Made by a program: the position numbers and the translations under genes. This document shows, piece by piece, positions 34,665-47,900 of a stretch of DNA of 64,000 nucleotides (the first letter of the stretch is position 1; each line of letters starts with the position of its first letter). The stretch lies in assembly GCA_000320605.2 (NCBI GenBank), contig KB445809.1, forward strand, positions 62,001-126,000, read 5' to 3'. The notes beneath the pieces are model-generated. The model was not told the origin of the DNA. It saw only the letters and a list, made by a program, of their open reading frames with translations, and did no database searches. Origin of the DNA: Gelatoporia subvermispora B. Lineage: Eukaryota > Basidiomycota > Agaricomycetes > Polyporales > Gelatoporiaceae.

Positions 34665-36063
34665 TCAGAACGGCTGTTTTGCGAGGATTTCTCTAGCCCT
34701 GATGACTAGCTCATCCTGCGACATCAGTTCCATAAAGAAACAGGGTGTGGCACCTGAGACACATTTGGTCTGGACCGCGTGGACGGTGCGGTCGTAAGCG
34801 GCGGGGTCGTTTTCCCTGTAGAATTGACACGTGAGATTGTGTTTCTCGTTGTAGAGCAGTAGTCTACCTCGAATTGGCGAGGTCAGTGGTGCCGCAGGGC
34901 TGTACAGAATCTGCACTCTGACTACCGATTATTTAGCCTCGTCAGGGTGCAAGTGTGGTGCGTGCAGCGATGCCTTGCGGTTGGTGGGTCGGAATTCCCA
35001 GACCTTGTCCAGCGATGTCTGACATGAACAATAGGGTTGAGAACTCGCCGTATTGCGGACAAATGGTACCCGTATATGATGCGTCCATGAGGTGCCAATC
35101 TAGCTTGTGGATGCGCCAATAAGCACCTACAGGAGTTCAAGAGGAATAGGTGTGCAAACACCAGAATTTAGCGGACGGAATGGGCAGCTTTAGTCTAGAT
35201 TCGCAAAGAACCACTCACGCTGGCACGTGGCTGAGCAGTAGCGCGCCGTCTCTCAACGGGCGCACCATTTGAGGTTCTGTGGTTTCACACCGCACCCATC
35301 ACATTTCTTCTCTTCGAAAACCGCCGTCTCGACCACACGCCGGCACCGCTACTCGCGCACGGCCGCCGTAACTTTGGGGCTGCAGCTGATGTAGAAGTGC
35401 GAAGGGGCAGTCCCATCTGCGTCCGGAAGGTCCATGTTCGCACCAGCCTCCATGAGCACCTCGACGATCTTCGGCTGACTCGCCCGACACACGAAGCTGA
35501 GTGCAGTCTCGCTTTACCGGGTTCGGTGATCGACGCTGGCGCTGTGGTTCAGCAGGTTGCGCACGAGTCTTATGTCTGTCGCGTGCATACTAGCATGCTG
35601 CAGAGCTGTGTGGTCCACAATGTCTTCGACGTCAGTTGAGGCTCCAAATTCAAGGAGGTATCTGAGTGTTGCGGTACGGTCTGTTTCGGCCGGACCAGAA
35701 ACGGTGCGCTGGGCGCCGAAGATCACCAGGGAGGCACAGCCCTGCTTGAAGGGCGTCTCGATCCCACGTAGGTCAGGTGCTCTCTTGCCTTCTACCATCT
35801 GAACAGCACTTTCATATACGCTAAGTTACTGACATCGGCGCGGGCAAATGAACTGACTCACCTCGACGCTACCGAATGCCCTAGTGAAGCAAGCTAGAGC
35901 GAACTCCTTCAAACGCAAACGGTGAAATGCATAGACACTACATATAGCGTCATTCACTCTAGGAATTCGAGCGAAGTGGAGACCTTCAGTCCTGATACAG
36001 AATACGCAACCTATCACCGCCTTCTTTTCCCTTCACAAAACCGGGTTGGCGGAAAAATGCATT
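34665..36063 (-). pseudogene. Ankyrin-MYND pseudogene (paralogue of 30.8-32.1 kb gene)
   Basis: Same layout as the neighbouring gene. The first exon reads AFFRQPGFVKGKEGGDRLRI just after an out-of-frame ATG near 36063. The second contains LKEFALACFTRAFGSVE, and the third starts at 35798 with MVEGKRAPDLRGIETPF and ankyrin repeats. The frame is kept to the MYND finger but three codons are stops: one after HRTR at about 35512 (paralogue has Tyr), one after TAAVRE at about 35350 (paralogue has Trp), and one after WCAR at about 35262, where a finger cysteine is expected (TGC to TGA). The RYCSATCQ and RAYWRIHKL halves of the finger are recognisable across the splice. The end (34916-34665) still matches (SQDELVIRAREILAKQPF). 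Not functional. Confidence 0.75.
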
Positions 36064-39000
36064 TAACTCCTCCGTCGATACAAGACCACTAGTACCTTGC
36101 ATGTTTGGATAAGCACGGTCGAAAAACCCAAAAGCAGTTCTTAGCCCCAGAAAGTCGCAAGATTGCCTTGACTCTGGAGGCGGAACACTGCAACGGTCGG
36201 CGACTCGGCCGAGCGTTATCCGTATTGTTACCACTTTTGGTGATGCCAAAATAGTAACAAACACAGTCTGCACCAACCGCAGATGCGACAAATTGTCCGT
36301 CACTCGCTATCGCGTCTCATACGACTTCGGAAAGCATTCTGATATCTGAAAAAGCTCTATCTGAGAGTTGGGGCTTCTTTACTCCACTGACTTTCTTGTC
36401 ATTTAAACGCGACCGCCTACAATATCGCAGATTTTCTCACCAACCCTCAAGGTTCATTTCCCCGGCTTTACCCGCAAACTTCAGCAGACGTTTCTCGGTT
36501 TCTTCGAGCTGATTTACGCCCATCTAATAAGTTCTTCGGGAATTGCTGCCAGGCAACCTCATCCAGGACATCGTCATGACGCGTTATTCAAACTAGGGTG
36601 ACAGTTGCATGACGTCCCGGGCAACACTCTATCGTCGCCGTCGACCTATTCGATGTCGGTAGCAACGCGGGCATTGGACCGTGCTGCTGGAGCGCCGTGT
36701 CTGGGAACTCCGTCTGTATGCGTTTGTTTCTCCGCAGTCGTTCTTTCCGCAACAGCTATGATACAACGGCTACCCGACACCGTCACTGGCTCAATGCCTT
36801 GGTGCCCAACGGGGGCCGCCAGGGGCGTGTTAACGTTGTCCAAATCATGCATTCATCTGTGAGAAACTTAGGAATAAAGTGAGCATCCCATTCTACCTCA
36901 TCAGTCGAACCAGCCCGTCTTTATGCTTGTCGTCACGGTTTTCCTCTGACCAAGCACGTTTTGCGGATCTTCCCGGCTGTCTTTGGGCAAATTTGCTCTC
37001 TACCTTCGTAGAGTCGGTCTTGAGAATACGCTGATCTGACCACAGAGGCATGGGAAAGTGCTGACAGATCATGCCCAGTAAAGACTGCTCGATCCCTTTT
37101 CCTGTCTCATGACATCCCCGCGGGCGGTACTTATCAGCATTCTCCTAACGTGATGGTGACGAAGGCCCCTCCCTGAAAACGTCTGACCGAGCTATGCATC
37201 TCTGACGCTTATCTGCCATGCAGTTGATGTTCCACTTGTTGCCTGGCATTCTGACCGCAGTTGTGGAGATCACCTCGAGCTTAACACAGGGTTCCAAGCG
37301 CCTTGCTTGGTGCCTTGAAGTGAGTTGTAGAGCACGGTGCATGGTGCCATAATTAGCGGTCACCTGTACACTCTTTTACGTTCGCAGAAGACCTCTACAG
37401 CCGCGGACCGCGTTGTCCAGCAATCTCGAGAGCCCAAGTTGGATGTGAGATGGATATCTTCCCCGTCTACCTCTGCATGCGCCGTCTAGCCGCACGTAAT
37501 TGGTTGCCAATTGCGGTATTGGACAGGTGAGCGCCTCCAGCTGTCGTTCATCGCCCATTGCACCTTATCCTACAGCTCCACCTGTCGAGGCGGAATTTGA
37601 ATTAGGTTATTTTACAGTCGTTCCTATTCCGTGTCGGCGCATTAATCGCGGAGGGTGGTGATTAGTCGCTCCGGGACAGGATCAGACCATATGATATGCG
37701 CCAGGAGAGCGCCAGGAGAGTAAGGTTTGTCTGTCTCAAGAGCACAGTTTTCCTTCCATAATAGTGTCTGTTTGCTCGCCTTTCAGGGGTCTGGTACTAG
37801 CTTGTGTAAGCCCCATATTCTCGGTCCCGCAAGGTCGTCACGTTGTTGACGTAGCTGCCAGACTACCGATCGTCTTCCGTTCGCTACCAGACACCTTGCA
37901 AGACACTGGCTTCTTGCCACTGGATTCTGGAATCATGAAGAGAAGATCTCCTGAGCTATGTTTGCATGGGTTTAGGCATGTCTTCTTAAGGTTAGTCTCG
38001 GGTGCAACTTCCGTAACTACTGCCTGCTCTAATTGTTCCATGATATGCGTACTCTCGTGCCATACAGCACGAGGCACTCTGCTCCGACTGACCCGACCTC
38101 CTCTCTTCCGGTCGTATGACATAATAGATGACGACTGAACGTTTGCATACGGAAATCTCGGCGCACTCTATGCCATCTCAACCATACATGATCTTGTGTT
38201 CTGCGGAAGAATCTGATGCGGTACAGAGGTATTATAACGATGGGTGGATTGTGTTCTGCACGTAGCCCCCACTGGAGCATTCGAGGCCATAGTTCTCCGA
38301 GTGACGGAAACCCTTCTCTATCTACAAACGTATGCTCCGCCGAGGATGATCAGGGGCAGTTTGAATTCTGCCTAATCTGTATTGAATGCACGCATCGTTG
38401 ACGTTGAGGTGCCAACGAGAGAAGTGGTGCGCCTGTGATAGTGAGTCTAGCTCAGGCCTCCAATGCTGCGTCCTGACTGACTTTGTATAACGTATGATGG
38501 CGGTGTTTTTCCGTTGCATTATCGAGCATCGTATACACGGAGATCTGAATTGAATCGTGCCGCGGAGGTCTGATTGGATGGCGAGGTGATGTAGAATTCT
38601 CCGCTCAAATGGCATTCAAACCCGGCATGCTCAAGCTTTGTCATAGGTATGTTCCGATGAAATGTGTATCTTACGATAGCCCGATGTCCATTCAGGCCTT
38701 AGCGAAGACTTGGGCATGCGTTAGTGACACAGGAGGGTGTCATAGCTCGGATAGCACCGACGAATCGATAATGTCTCCATCGGATCTGAAACGGCTAGCC
38801 GGTTTGCCGGACATCATCGAAGGCCGGTCGAGAATCGAAGGGGGTTAGTCTGCAGTCTATTTTCAACCACAACAGAACTGTATGTCAAGCTCCTGGAGTT
38901 TATCGTGTCTTCGTGACGCTAATTCCAGGGGCGAATCCGTGTCGTCTCGGTAGAGAATGGAACTTCAAATTCTCCACGTCGTCGAGTCGCCACTTTTATG

Positions 39001-39555
39001 GAGAAACTCCGGATGCCGAAGTTGTGCCTCACTTTAGATTTGCACTTTCTAAGTGTCGGCGCGCGCACTGGAAAAAGCTCCTGTGAAAATCAGATAGCAC
39101 GTCGGGCAGTTGGACCATGGGAAGCCGCGCTATCTGTCGATACCCGTTTAAGCGTTGCGAGGTCAATTGAATAGCGAAGTTTTCAACCAAGGTATGTCCA
39201 CAGCCGCCGTCCGCACTACGGCCACTCTCTGATTGGGACGGATAGACATGTGATGAACACTGGAACATATCACATATAGCACGGGCTCCGGATATATGGT
39301 CCCGTAGTTCCTTGCGACAATGAATTTGTTGCCTCTGGCCCGTCTCGGAAGGTGTCAAAGCGAGAGAACAAACACGATACAGATCTCGTCTCGTGTTGAA
39401 TTGATCTTGAGCTTCTTATTCCAACACCCCGGCTTCTCCGTTCTCCGTGGCCTTCCCTTTTCGGCACCTGTGGAAAGGTGGCCTTCGGATTCCCCGTATA
39501 CCTATAAAGCTCCTCTGGTGGAGTTGAGGTACCGCTACTATCCTTTGCTGACGCC
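36064..39555. other. Gene-poor region, nothing assigned
   Basis: In 3.5 kb no frame on either strand shows a known domain or a splice pattern I could justify. The longest frames (37764-38138 plus, 39270-39650 minus) lack family features. The region probably contains decayed sequence plus the promoter of the WOPR gene near its right end. Confidence 0.35.
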
Positions 39556-40829
39556 ATGAGCCCCCCTTCAGCCACCCGCCCATCACAAGTCGGACATGCT
39601 ACCCATCCCGCTCTCCGTAGGTCGCATGCCACCAGTATTCTATTGTTCATACTGACAATTGCTGCACATGCAGATCTACGCGATGCTAGGGACGCTCACA
39701 TAGTGTTCGAGGCTGTCCGCCTTAACATCCTGCCACTCATCACCCGACGTCTAGCGGCGAATGAGCGCGAGGCTCTGACCTCTGGGAACGTCTTCGTCTG
39801 GGAGGAGGCAGAACACAAGCAAGGTTCGAACTTGGATGTAGACACGAAAGACTAGCTGATCACCTCGTCAAATTAATAGGAGGCCTTGAAAGATGGACTG
39901 ACGGCCGGCGCTGGTACGCTACCTCAACCCAGCCATCACGCTCAATTGTAACAAACATGGCAAACTAGGTCGCAGAGCCGGATGCGAGGAGACTACTTGT
40001 ACTATGAGGAGAAGATCGAGACGACGTCCGAGGAGAAAGAAGCGAAGGCGGCTCGTCGGTATGTTTACAATGGCAGCCACGTACCGGTGTCTCACGATAC
40101 GATTCTCAAATCGTTGAAGCGCCCGAAGGACATTGGACCCATTTGCCTACCAGCCGACTCCCACCCGACGCCAAGACCGCCCATCGAAACCGGATGGCCT
40201 CACTAAGCAGACGTATTCGACACATGTTCGTGTACACCCATCGGAACCTCCCCGAAAGTGGCACATTGTTGCCTACTTCTCGGTGCGTGGCTCTCTATTC
40301 TTGTTGGTCGAGAAAGATATCATTGACCAGTACCTTGCTCCAGGGAGACGATTATGCCTGTCTTCCCGTCGTTGAGAACTATGAGTATCTTCGCAATTTG
40401 AGAATTCCAGAGGGGATCTACGCATCTACGAAGGGAAATCTGACCAGAATTTCCACCGTCATGAATGCAGGGGAAGGTCACGAGGATTCGCAGCTGAACA
40501 CGAACCACTCCGATTGGGGTCCAGCACCTTGGTCACTTCCATCTCCTTCGGGTACAGACTCTCGTACGTCCGATAGGCCGCTATCGTCTTGCTCATCCTC
40601 GTCAACTTCGACCATCCTTCACTCTTCTCGCCCATATGCTGTTTCTCGACGTCCATCCACACCATCGACGCCGAGCACATTACCGCGTCTGGCAACCTTG
40701 ATTCCGGCAAACACGATACCCGCGCACACGCAAACATCCGTTTCTTCCTCAGGGCCGTCCCACACAAGTTATAGCCCACTGACCCCAGAGGACCGACGAG
40801 CCCTTAACAGCTTCCGCGTCATTCTATGA
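39556..40829 (+). CDS. Gti1/Pac2 (WOPR) family transcription regulator
   Basis: Predicted 327-residue protein in six exons (39556-39616, 39674-39823, 39880-39913, 39969-40058, 40120-40282, 40344-40829). The first half of the WOPR DNA-binding domain is ARDAHIVFEAVRLNILPLI, ERE, GNVFVWEE, then ERWTDGRRWSQSRMRGDYL, rebuilt across two splices including a 34-nt exon. The second half is PDGLTKQTYSTHVRVH and PRKWHIVAYFS. A Ser/Thr-rich tail follows with NYEYLRNLRIPEGIY and a C-terminal SPLTPEDRRALNSFRV motif. WOPR proteins (Wor1, Ryp1, Gti1, Pac2) act in the nucleus and control morphological or developmental switches. Which paralogue this is cannot be said. Two WOPR halves normally make the full domain, and both are present. 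Confidence 0.9.
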
Positions 40830-40921
40830 TCTCGAGAATCCGAAGGTTAACTATAGTAGTGAAGTGAAAGACTTAATATGGTGACTGCAGGTGTGTCCCC
40901 GTAGCCAGTCGCAGTAATGTG

Positions 40922-41098
40922 TCAGCTCTCGTAAAAATTCATTTCGATGTTCGGTCACACGTTGTCGACAAAACCCCCGACAGCTTGCGCAAATCCCTTG
41001 TCCTTGAGGCGAACAAGAAGGTGTATCGCCCCAGTTCGTCTCAAGCTGCCACTAGGAATAGAGAGCACAAGGAACGTGAGCGTGTGAAGGCGCGCTGA
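40922..41098 (+). pseudogene. Orphan coding fragment
   Basis: A 58-codon open stretch with strongly protein-like composition (VKIHFDVRSHVVDKTPDSLR, LEANKKVYRPSSSQ, a basic NREHKERERVKAR end) stops at 41096-41098 with TGA. It is preceded by an acceptor-like GTCAG at 40920-40925 but no upstream exon was found; the WOPR gene ends 93 bp before. It may be the last exon of a vanished gene. Confidence 0.35.
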
Positions 41099-44000
41099 GC
41101 TTTCTGCATCTGTTAGCTTGAAAAGCTACCGGGACGTCTCCACCTTCATTGGGTCATGATGGTGCAGATGACACACGAGCCTCATTTGGGGACGCGCGCG
41201 GAAGTAAGTCGCTTTCTCTTCGGCGCTGATTCGCCCTTCCCACTCCATGTCCGGACACAGCCAGACGATCTTTGAAACAAGAAGCACTGTAAAACTGCTT
41301 GCCACACGGACCATGTTAGGCGAATGTGACTCGATCAGTTCTCGGCACGAAGGCAAGACTGATAGAACGTAACTAAGTTTTAGTCTTGATCTTATTCCAG
41401 GTGATGCCACTTGTTGTATTCGTGTCGGACCGAAGTTCGTCCGTCGAAAGCATTGAGATGAAGCGCCCCTGAATAGCGGCCGATCCATTAGATCTGTACG
41501 AAGTCTTATAGGATCGGCGGCTGTTGGTGCGTAATTGCATACACAAGATACCGTATTTGTTTATAGATTTGTCGAAATTCTGCCAGCAGGTTGGCGGCGG
41601 GCCTATGTGTACTATCTGTAAGCATGCAGAGAGGCCGGACGGATACATTGGCGGCGTTGAAGCGTAAGAGCCGGTTTTCGAGTCGCTACGACACGATGTT
41701 GTCGTATATTGGCTCTGAAGTCGGAGGGTAACGACATTGACTTTGGGCCCCAGGCGATTAAAACTAGTCTCAACGATGGCGATCAGCGGTTGCTCGGAAA
41801 GCCAAGGGCAATCTGACCCCGAACCTGAGTTGTGAAAGCATAACTGGCCGCTAATTTCTTCTCACCACTTCTTCACCTTAGGATCTGTTGCGGTTTATCT
41901 GGCTCGGACGTGGCAGTGGGAGTAAAGGTAACCTTAGAGGAGGCCAACAAATACCAGTCTGGACAGCTTCAGCGATCTTGCATGCGAGTCAAAAGGCTCG
42001 TCGGCTCGTCGACATTAAAGCCGCAGAACACCATGATGACTGCACAGAACACTCTCACGCATGTGCACTTGTCATACCTCTGGTACGACTCGCGACCTCG
42101 TGCCGGCCGAGCTCGATACTACTGAGCGCTTATACGATGGACCGATAGGCTGGACATGCGAGTGAAATGGCCGCACCAAATTCTATATAAATCAGAACAT
42201 AGAAGCCGTCGTCCATCATAATGCGCCAGAAAATATGCACGCTATCATTCATAGCTAGTCTTTGCTGGTTTCCTGCCGCTCTGGCTGGTGCACGTCGTTC
42301 GAACGGGGAGCAGAAAAGCCCATGTCTGCGGATCGTCTGCGCTATGTCCCGACTTGTAAAGCACGCGGAACGCGATACTTCTGTACTTTAAGCTTTCTGG
42401 TCCTTGTCACAGTTCCCACATCGGTGCGAATAATTGAAGTCGTCGTGGCACACGCTGTCTATTCTGCTCCCTCAAGTTTGATTTTTGCCTCAGAGATGAT
42501 ACGCGCGGTATGCGAACAAGCGAGATATGCTGGTTGAATGTATTGCGGTGGCACTGCTATGATCTGCGCCTGCTGTAACATCGTATTCACCGCGGTAGGA
42601 TACTACTCAGTCTTATCACATCTGATTGTTTTTTGCACAGGGACAGCAAAAAACATTCACGTGTTCTGCGGTACGTATTGCGCGCTATTTGTTTTTTTTC
42701 GGTCGCCGATTATTTTCTGTTCAAGTAAATCTGCAAGCCCTTCACTTCAGGGGACATGCGCAAAGTACAGTTTGATAGGTCCCAAATTTCCACCTTAGTT
42801 CATCTTGGCTGCTGTTGCGCACAATAGCTCCCAGGATGCGTTTAAAATATCCATTACGTCCAAAGTACCAAGCCTTGGCGTCAGGAATCCTCGAACGACA
42901 TCGGGATGTGACATTGTTTGAATCCCGTCAAACATTCTGTCGCTTTGGATGGTTTATTGATCCTGACCGTGCTCAAGGGTCTTGCTGTTGCCTGAAGTTG
43001 AAGCCAATACTGAGAGTAGGTTATTCGACTATCTCGTAGACTCGACAATATCTGGTAGTCTGACAGCGCTTCTCTGTCATACCCACGGTCCATATCCTGT
43101 GGGAATGGTACAGGCGCTCGGTGAGAGCTCTCGAATGATCCTATATTTATGCCCAGTGTCCGCTCCCGTTCAGGGCGCACATTCGGATGACCTGTCCGTG
43201 AAAGATCTTCCGAAATCTGCATGAGGGGCCCGAATCACACAGTCAAAACCCAAAGAGGTTGGTCAGCTGTCAACACTCTTCTTTCTGCCGTACGGGGTGT
43301 GCACATGGCACTTACAAGGTTTATCAAGGCAGGGTCAGACGTCTTATATGCACACATCCATACAGTGAATCAACTGCCCAGGAGCATGCATGACGGGCAT
43401 ATCGCACTGGGTGCGCATAGACAGACATTATAGGAAACCTGATTACAACTGTTGCCCACGCCCTCACGGCACGTTTGGTCTGCAGCTGAACTCAGGATTC
43501 CGGCGTGCAGGACCCAAAATCTGCTTCGACCCGCGGCATCAATTATATCGTCAGGTGATATCCATCGTCGTTGACCGGATGCTGTCCCAAATACGTGGAT
43601 AGGGCACAGGCCTTGACGCAGCGGAAGCAGACTCAGGAACGCAATGCTTCTGTCGGAGGTACAAGGCGTGGCACCAATCCTGAGTAGGGATCAGCTACGC
43701 TGCACCATCGGTGCCCAGGCTATTGAGGCTGACCTTCCGTTTCCGCGACCCGGATTTGGGGAAGGTTCTAGAGGTTCCCGGAGATCGTTTCCCTGATGCT
43801 ATAGTGGCCTGTCATGAAGCCGAGTCAATAAGCCAGAGGCGACGTCTACCCGTAGAAATACCGTCGATGACGACACGTCAGCAATTTGCTGTTCTGAACA
43901 GGTCACACAAATACGTATGAAGGAACAATGTCCGCCAATATTGTAGAATGTGCTGGAAACAGAAGGCTCTGGCCTACCAGAACAACAGCCTAGTCAGCAA

Positions 44001-44960
44001 GGCGGAGTGTTCGGCTAGCGCGTAGTGTTGGTCCAGATATCTATTTTTCCCGTCTCAAGTAAGAATGTTTCTTATCATGTAATAACATCGCTCGAGATGA
44101 AATTTCCTCTGTAACTGAGAAATCTCTTGGGATAGATTCTGGTAGATTTGGTCGTTACAACAGTGGGATTCTCGGCGCAAGGCATGGAGGGCCACGCTGG
44201 CGTTCAGCTGTCATCATCGCGCACGACACATGCACTATCCACAATCAGAGATGAGTACAGAACATGGAACAGGTCTGTGATCGAGGTATCCAATAATCCG
44301 AGCTGGTCCGCGTGCCCGTAAACTCTAATCGCTTGGGTCGAGTACGCCTGGGCTGTATTACGGTGAGGCTTGGCGTGTGTCAACAACCTGCAGTGGGTTT
44401 ACCAGCTGCATATGCGGGCGATACATCTGAGGATGGGCGGTGATTACCGCCATAGGCTGCTATGTACTGGTACACATGCGAGGTAGTGTTCAATAAGGCA
44501 GGTAAGCTTCCATATACAGCAAGAATGACGTACCGACGGACCGATGGCCGATTTGTTGATACAGACCACCATGTATATGTAACTCAATTGGGTGAATGCT
44601 AGCATTGATTCTTCCAGGCTCTATGCTACCGTCCGACCAGAGTAATGATCTGGTCAGGATTATCGCATTGTGCAAGCATTGTCGCACCGTTCCTTGGAAG
44701 TAGAGCACTAGACTTCCGTACCTTCGGGTCGACTGCAGATACAAGGGAATGGCAGTGCGATACCGCAGAAATATCGTGTGTATCGAGTAGCCATTATAGG
44801 AAAGTACACGATGTTCTCTCAGGCGTGCTGCGGAAGAGCTCGGACCAAATAAACAACCTGGTAAGTAACATCGGGATCTAGTACCAAAGTCGATAAGTAC
44901 AGCAGCAACCATAGATCATTTGACAAACCGACGGCCACCCGGAGGGCAAGAATACAGCCG
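41099..44960. other. Gene-poor region, one tiny candidate gene
   Basis: In 3.9 kb only one short secreted-type frame at 42221-42391 is worth listing. Other frames (for example 41488-41126 minus, 42262-42537 plus, 43711-43920 plus) have no recognisable motif. The right end is the 3' flank of PMS1. Confidence 0.35.
42221..42391 (+). CDS. Possible 56-residue small secreted protein
   Basis: Starts MRQKICTLSFIASLCWFPAA, a good signal peptide with a likely cut after ALA, then a short basic mature part with two cysteines. A TATATAA-like box (42184-42190) lies about 35 bp upstream of the ATG, which is close for a fungal start. No homologue is known to me and it may be chance in gene-poor DNA. Confidence 0.25.
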   Translation: MRQKICTLSFIASLCWFPAALAGARRSNGEQKSPCLRIVCAMSRLVKHAERDTSVL

Positions 44961-47900
44961 TCAATTCCCGAACGAGGCCCAATCCACACATCTTTCCCGT
45001 TCCCCTCGCCGACGGTCCCACCGCGCTCCAATCATGTCGAAAAGATGGCGCATTGTGGGTCTGCCATGCGGGCAATGCCACGGCTGGTCCATGAATCCCA
45101 TATGTCGCACCACCTACAAGCAGACAAAGTGAGCGCTGCAAGCGCTGTACAGACACGGCCGCTTACCGAGGTCATCTGGTGACGGTTGAGCGGCGTTCCA
45201 ACCATGTAGCTCTTCCTGCATGCACGCATCGCGAACATGGCGCGTGCCTTGGAACATCGAACCATATGACCTGTAGGCCTGTCGTGCATAAGGTGAAGCA
45301 GTTCTTCAAGATCTGAACAGTCTAAGCTTAGCGACTAGAAGAATCATCTGATAGGGCTCGACCAAACCTTTCATGTCGAACACAGTGTTTTTGCTAATCG
45401 GCTGCGCCAGTAATTTCAATTTGCTGCCTTGACCTGGAGCGGCGTTCTCATCGATCTCCACCTCGAAACCGTTTTGTCGCAGAACATCAATGTTCTCGGT
45501 AGCTAGCAGCTCATCGGAAGCTGTCAGTTCAAGAGCCTGGGGTCTGGATACATATCAGCGCTGGACTACACGGCAAAGACAAGTATCCGCACCGGAAGAG
45601 CTTTTGTGATTCTATCTTCGTCGACTGCTGCAAGGTTTCAAAATTATATTTTTCGTCTGCAGCATGCTGATCGATGATGAACAGGTCGTCCAGTATCGGC
45701 TCGTTTGCCGCATTACCTCCCCTATCAGCGCTCCTTGGGCAATCGTCCATAACGGACTTGCGTCTGCGGGCGACAATGAAGCCAAGGTTGAATTGCCCGA
45801 TAACCTCCATCGAGGCGAAGTCCGATTTGTCGATGACTCGCGACAGCGCCTCAACGGCCCGCTCGTCGTCCTCCGCGTTGGACACTCCGGCATCGGCTTC
45901 GACGAGCGGCCGAGGGTCGTCAGAGGGTACAGCGGGCGGAGCTGTGAGACGATCTCGCAAACGCCGCCAGGAAGCCGTAATGCGAGACAAATCCACTCTA
46001 AGTGTGGCCTCATCGCTGTCTCCCGTGCGGACAATTTCAGCGTGCGAGAGGCCGTCGCTTGAGCTCCTGGACTGCGAGAGCAGGGGGGTGGGAGCAACGG
46101 AGGAAACCTCTTCTTCAGTCACTTCTCCAGTGTCCCGTTCGGTGAGGTCAATGACCTTCCGCTGCGAGTAGTCTGGGGTGGAGAGAGTGATGTCCCCGTC
46201 CCCGTCTCCGCCCTCTTCAATCTCGCCGCCATCGAGGACCATGTCTTCCTTAGAGCGCGAGCGCCTCCTGGCAACAGAGTCCGAGTGGAGCTCGTCCTCC
46301 GCCCTTGTCTCCTCCCTATCAGCACTGATTCCTTTGGCAGGATCAAAATTGGCCTCCTCTGGACCCTCCCAGATCTCTTGGTCGACGTCCATTTCCTCGT
46401 CTTCGACACCAGGCACATCCGCGACCTGGCTCCCCGTCCTCGCAAAGCCCCTCAAGCGCTCTCTCATATCCTGCTGCGCGGCCCTTCCTTGTTTGGCCCC
46501 CTGCACGGCCAAGCCCGACAAGCCATTCTCACCGTCCACACGCCGCTTCTTGCTGGGCGGACCAATGGTCCCCTCCCCGCGCCGCCGCAGGTCCCATGCT
46601 TCGCCCAGTATACCCAGCGTTGTTTGCGCCGAGCCCTCGCTGCGCTCGCCGGGCCGCGCAAGCGCACAGGGCACAGGGCGCTTCGTGTACGGCGGGCGGT
46701 GGGTGCTCGTGGCGGCCGCGGCAGGGCCTCCCGACGGCCCGGGAGCAAGGGACACGTCGCCATCCGTGCCAGGGTCGGCTTCGAAAGCCTGTTTGCCAAT
46801 CTCTATTTCCTGCGGGATTGGCGCGGGGCGTCCCCCAGCGGCGGCGCGCGCCAGCGGGACACCCGCGATCATGTGTGCCCCCTGGGCGGCTTGCCAGCTG
46901 TCTGCATTGAGTTCGCCCGCTGGTGGTTCCTGTGCGTCTGCTGACGTGCCGGGGGTCTCGGGGGTAGGTGCAACTGAATGATCCTCGGCAGGGAGACTGG
47001 GCTCGCCAGAGTCCTTCGACTCTTCTTCTGGGCGTCTTCGTGTCGCGGGCGGCTCTCCAGGGACAATCTCGGCGATAACATCTCTCCCAGTCGCCGAATC
47101 TTCGTCATGGACGGCATTACCGCTCTCGATTTTGTCATTAAGAAAGAGGGGCTCTTTCGATGCTTTAGACTTAGGCGTAGGTATGGAAGCGTCAGGGGCC
47201 TTCACAGCTGAACTCGCCACGTCATACGTGGCACGAGCCGGGGCAAACGTTTCCTCCAGAGCAGTCTAGGAAGCGTACGATGATCAGTACCGCCTCGTCC
47301 TTACACTTACAAATTCACGGCCCACGGACCTTGAGTGCCTGCACGAGGTTCGCTTCGCTATGTAATAGAATCGTCCGCTTGTCCGGGCTCACGTTGATAT
47401 CGCACGAGTCTACACGGTCTGTTCGCTGAGAGAGGAATGAGATATGACAGCGGCACTCACCGGTGGGAAGGATGAAGTCCGCGACGACAAACGGCGCCTG
47501 GGTCGCGTTGAAGGAGCGGTACACTTCATTGAACGCCTTCTGCACCTTCGAAGGGTTGCACGGCCGGCCATTTACAAAGAAGAACTGCCGGTCCGTCCCT
47601 GCACGCCCGCAACCAACCGCGAATTTAGACACCAGTCCGCGGACGCGCACTTCATTCGCGTGACTGCCAAGATTACATGAGCCCCATTTGTGTCAATCCA
47701 GGGAAGATACCGCTGAGAGAAAGTAGAGAGGGCGTTAGACGGGTGAGACAAAAGCGCTTACGTGTCGTCATCGCCATCGAGCACACCGCGCCGACGGAGC
47801 ACTGCTCGCTCAGGGAGCACGCGGAACCGCACGTCGAGGTCGACAAGGTTTTCCAAAGCGCGGGGTCCCCAGAGCGTAGATACGGATGCGCGTGTCGAGG

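Noticed and set aside
46178..46981. 267-codon plus-strand frame inside PMS1
   Set aside because: Antisense to the acidic linker of PMS1; composition is a mirror of the true frame.
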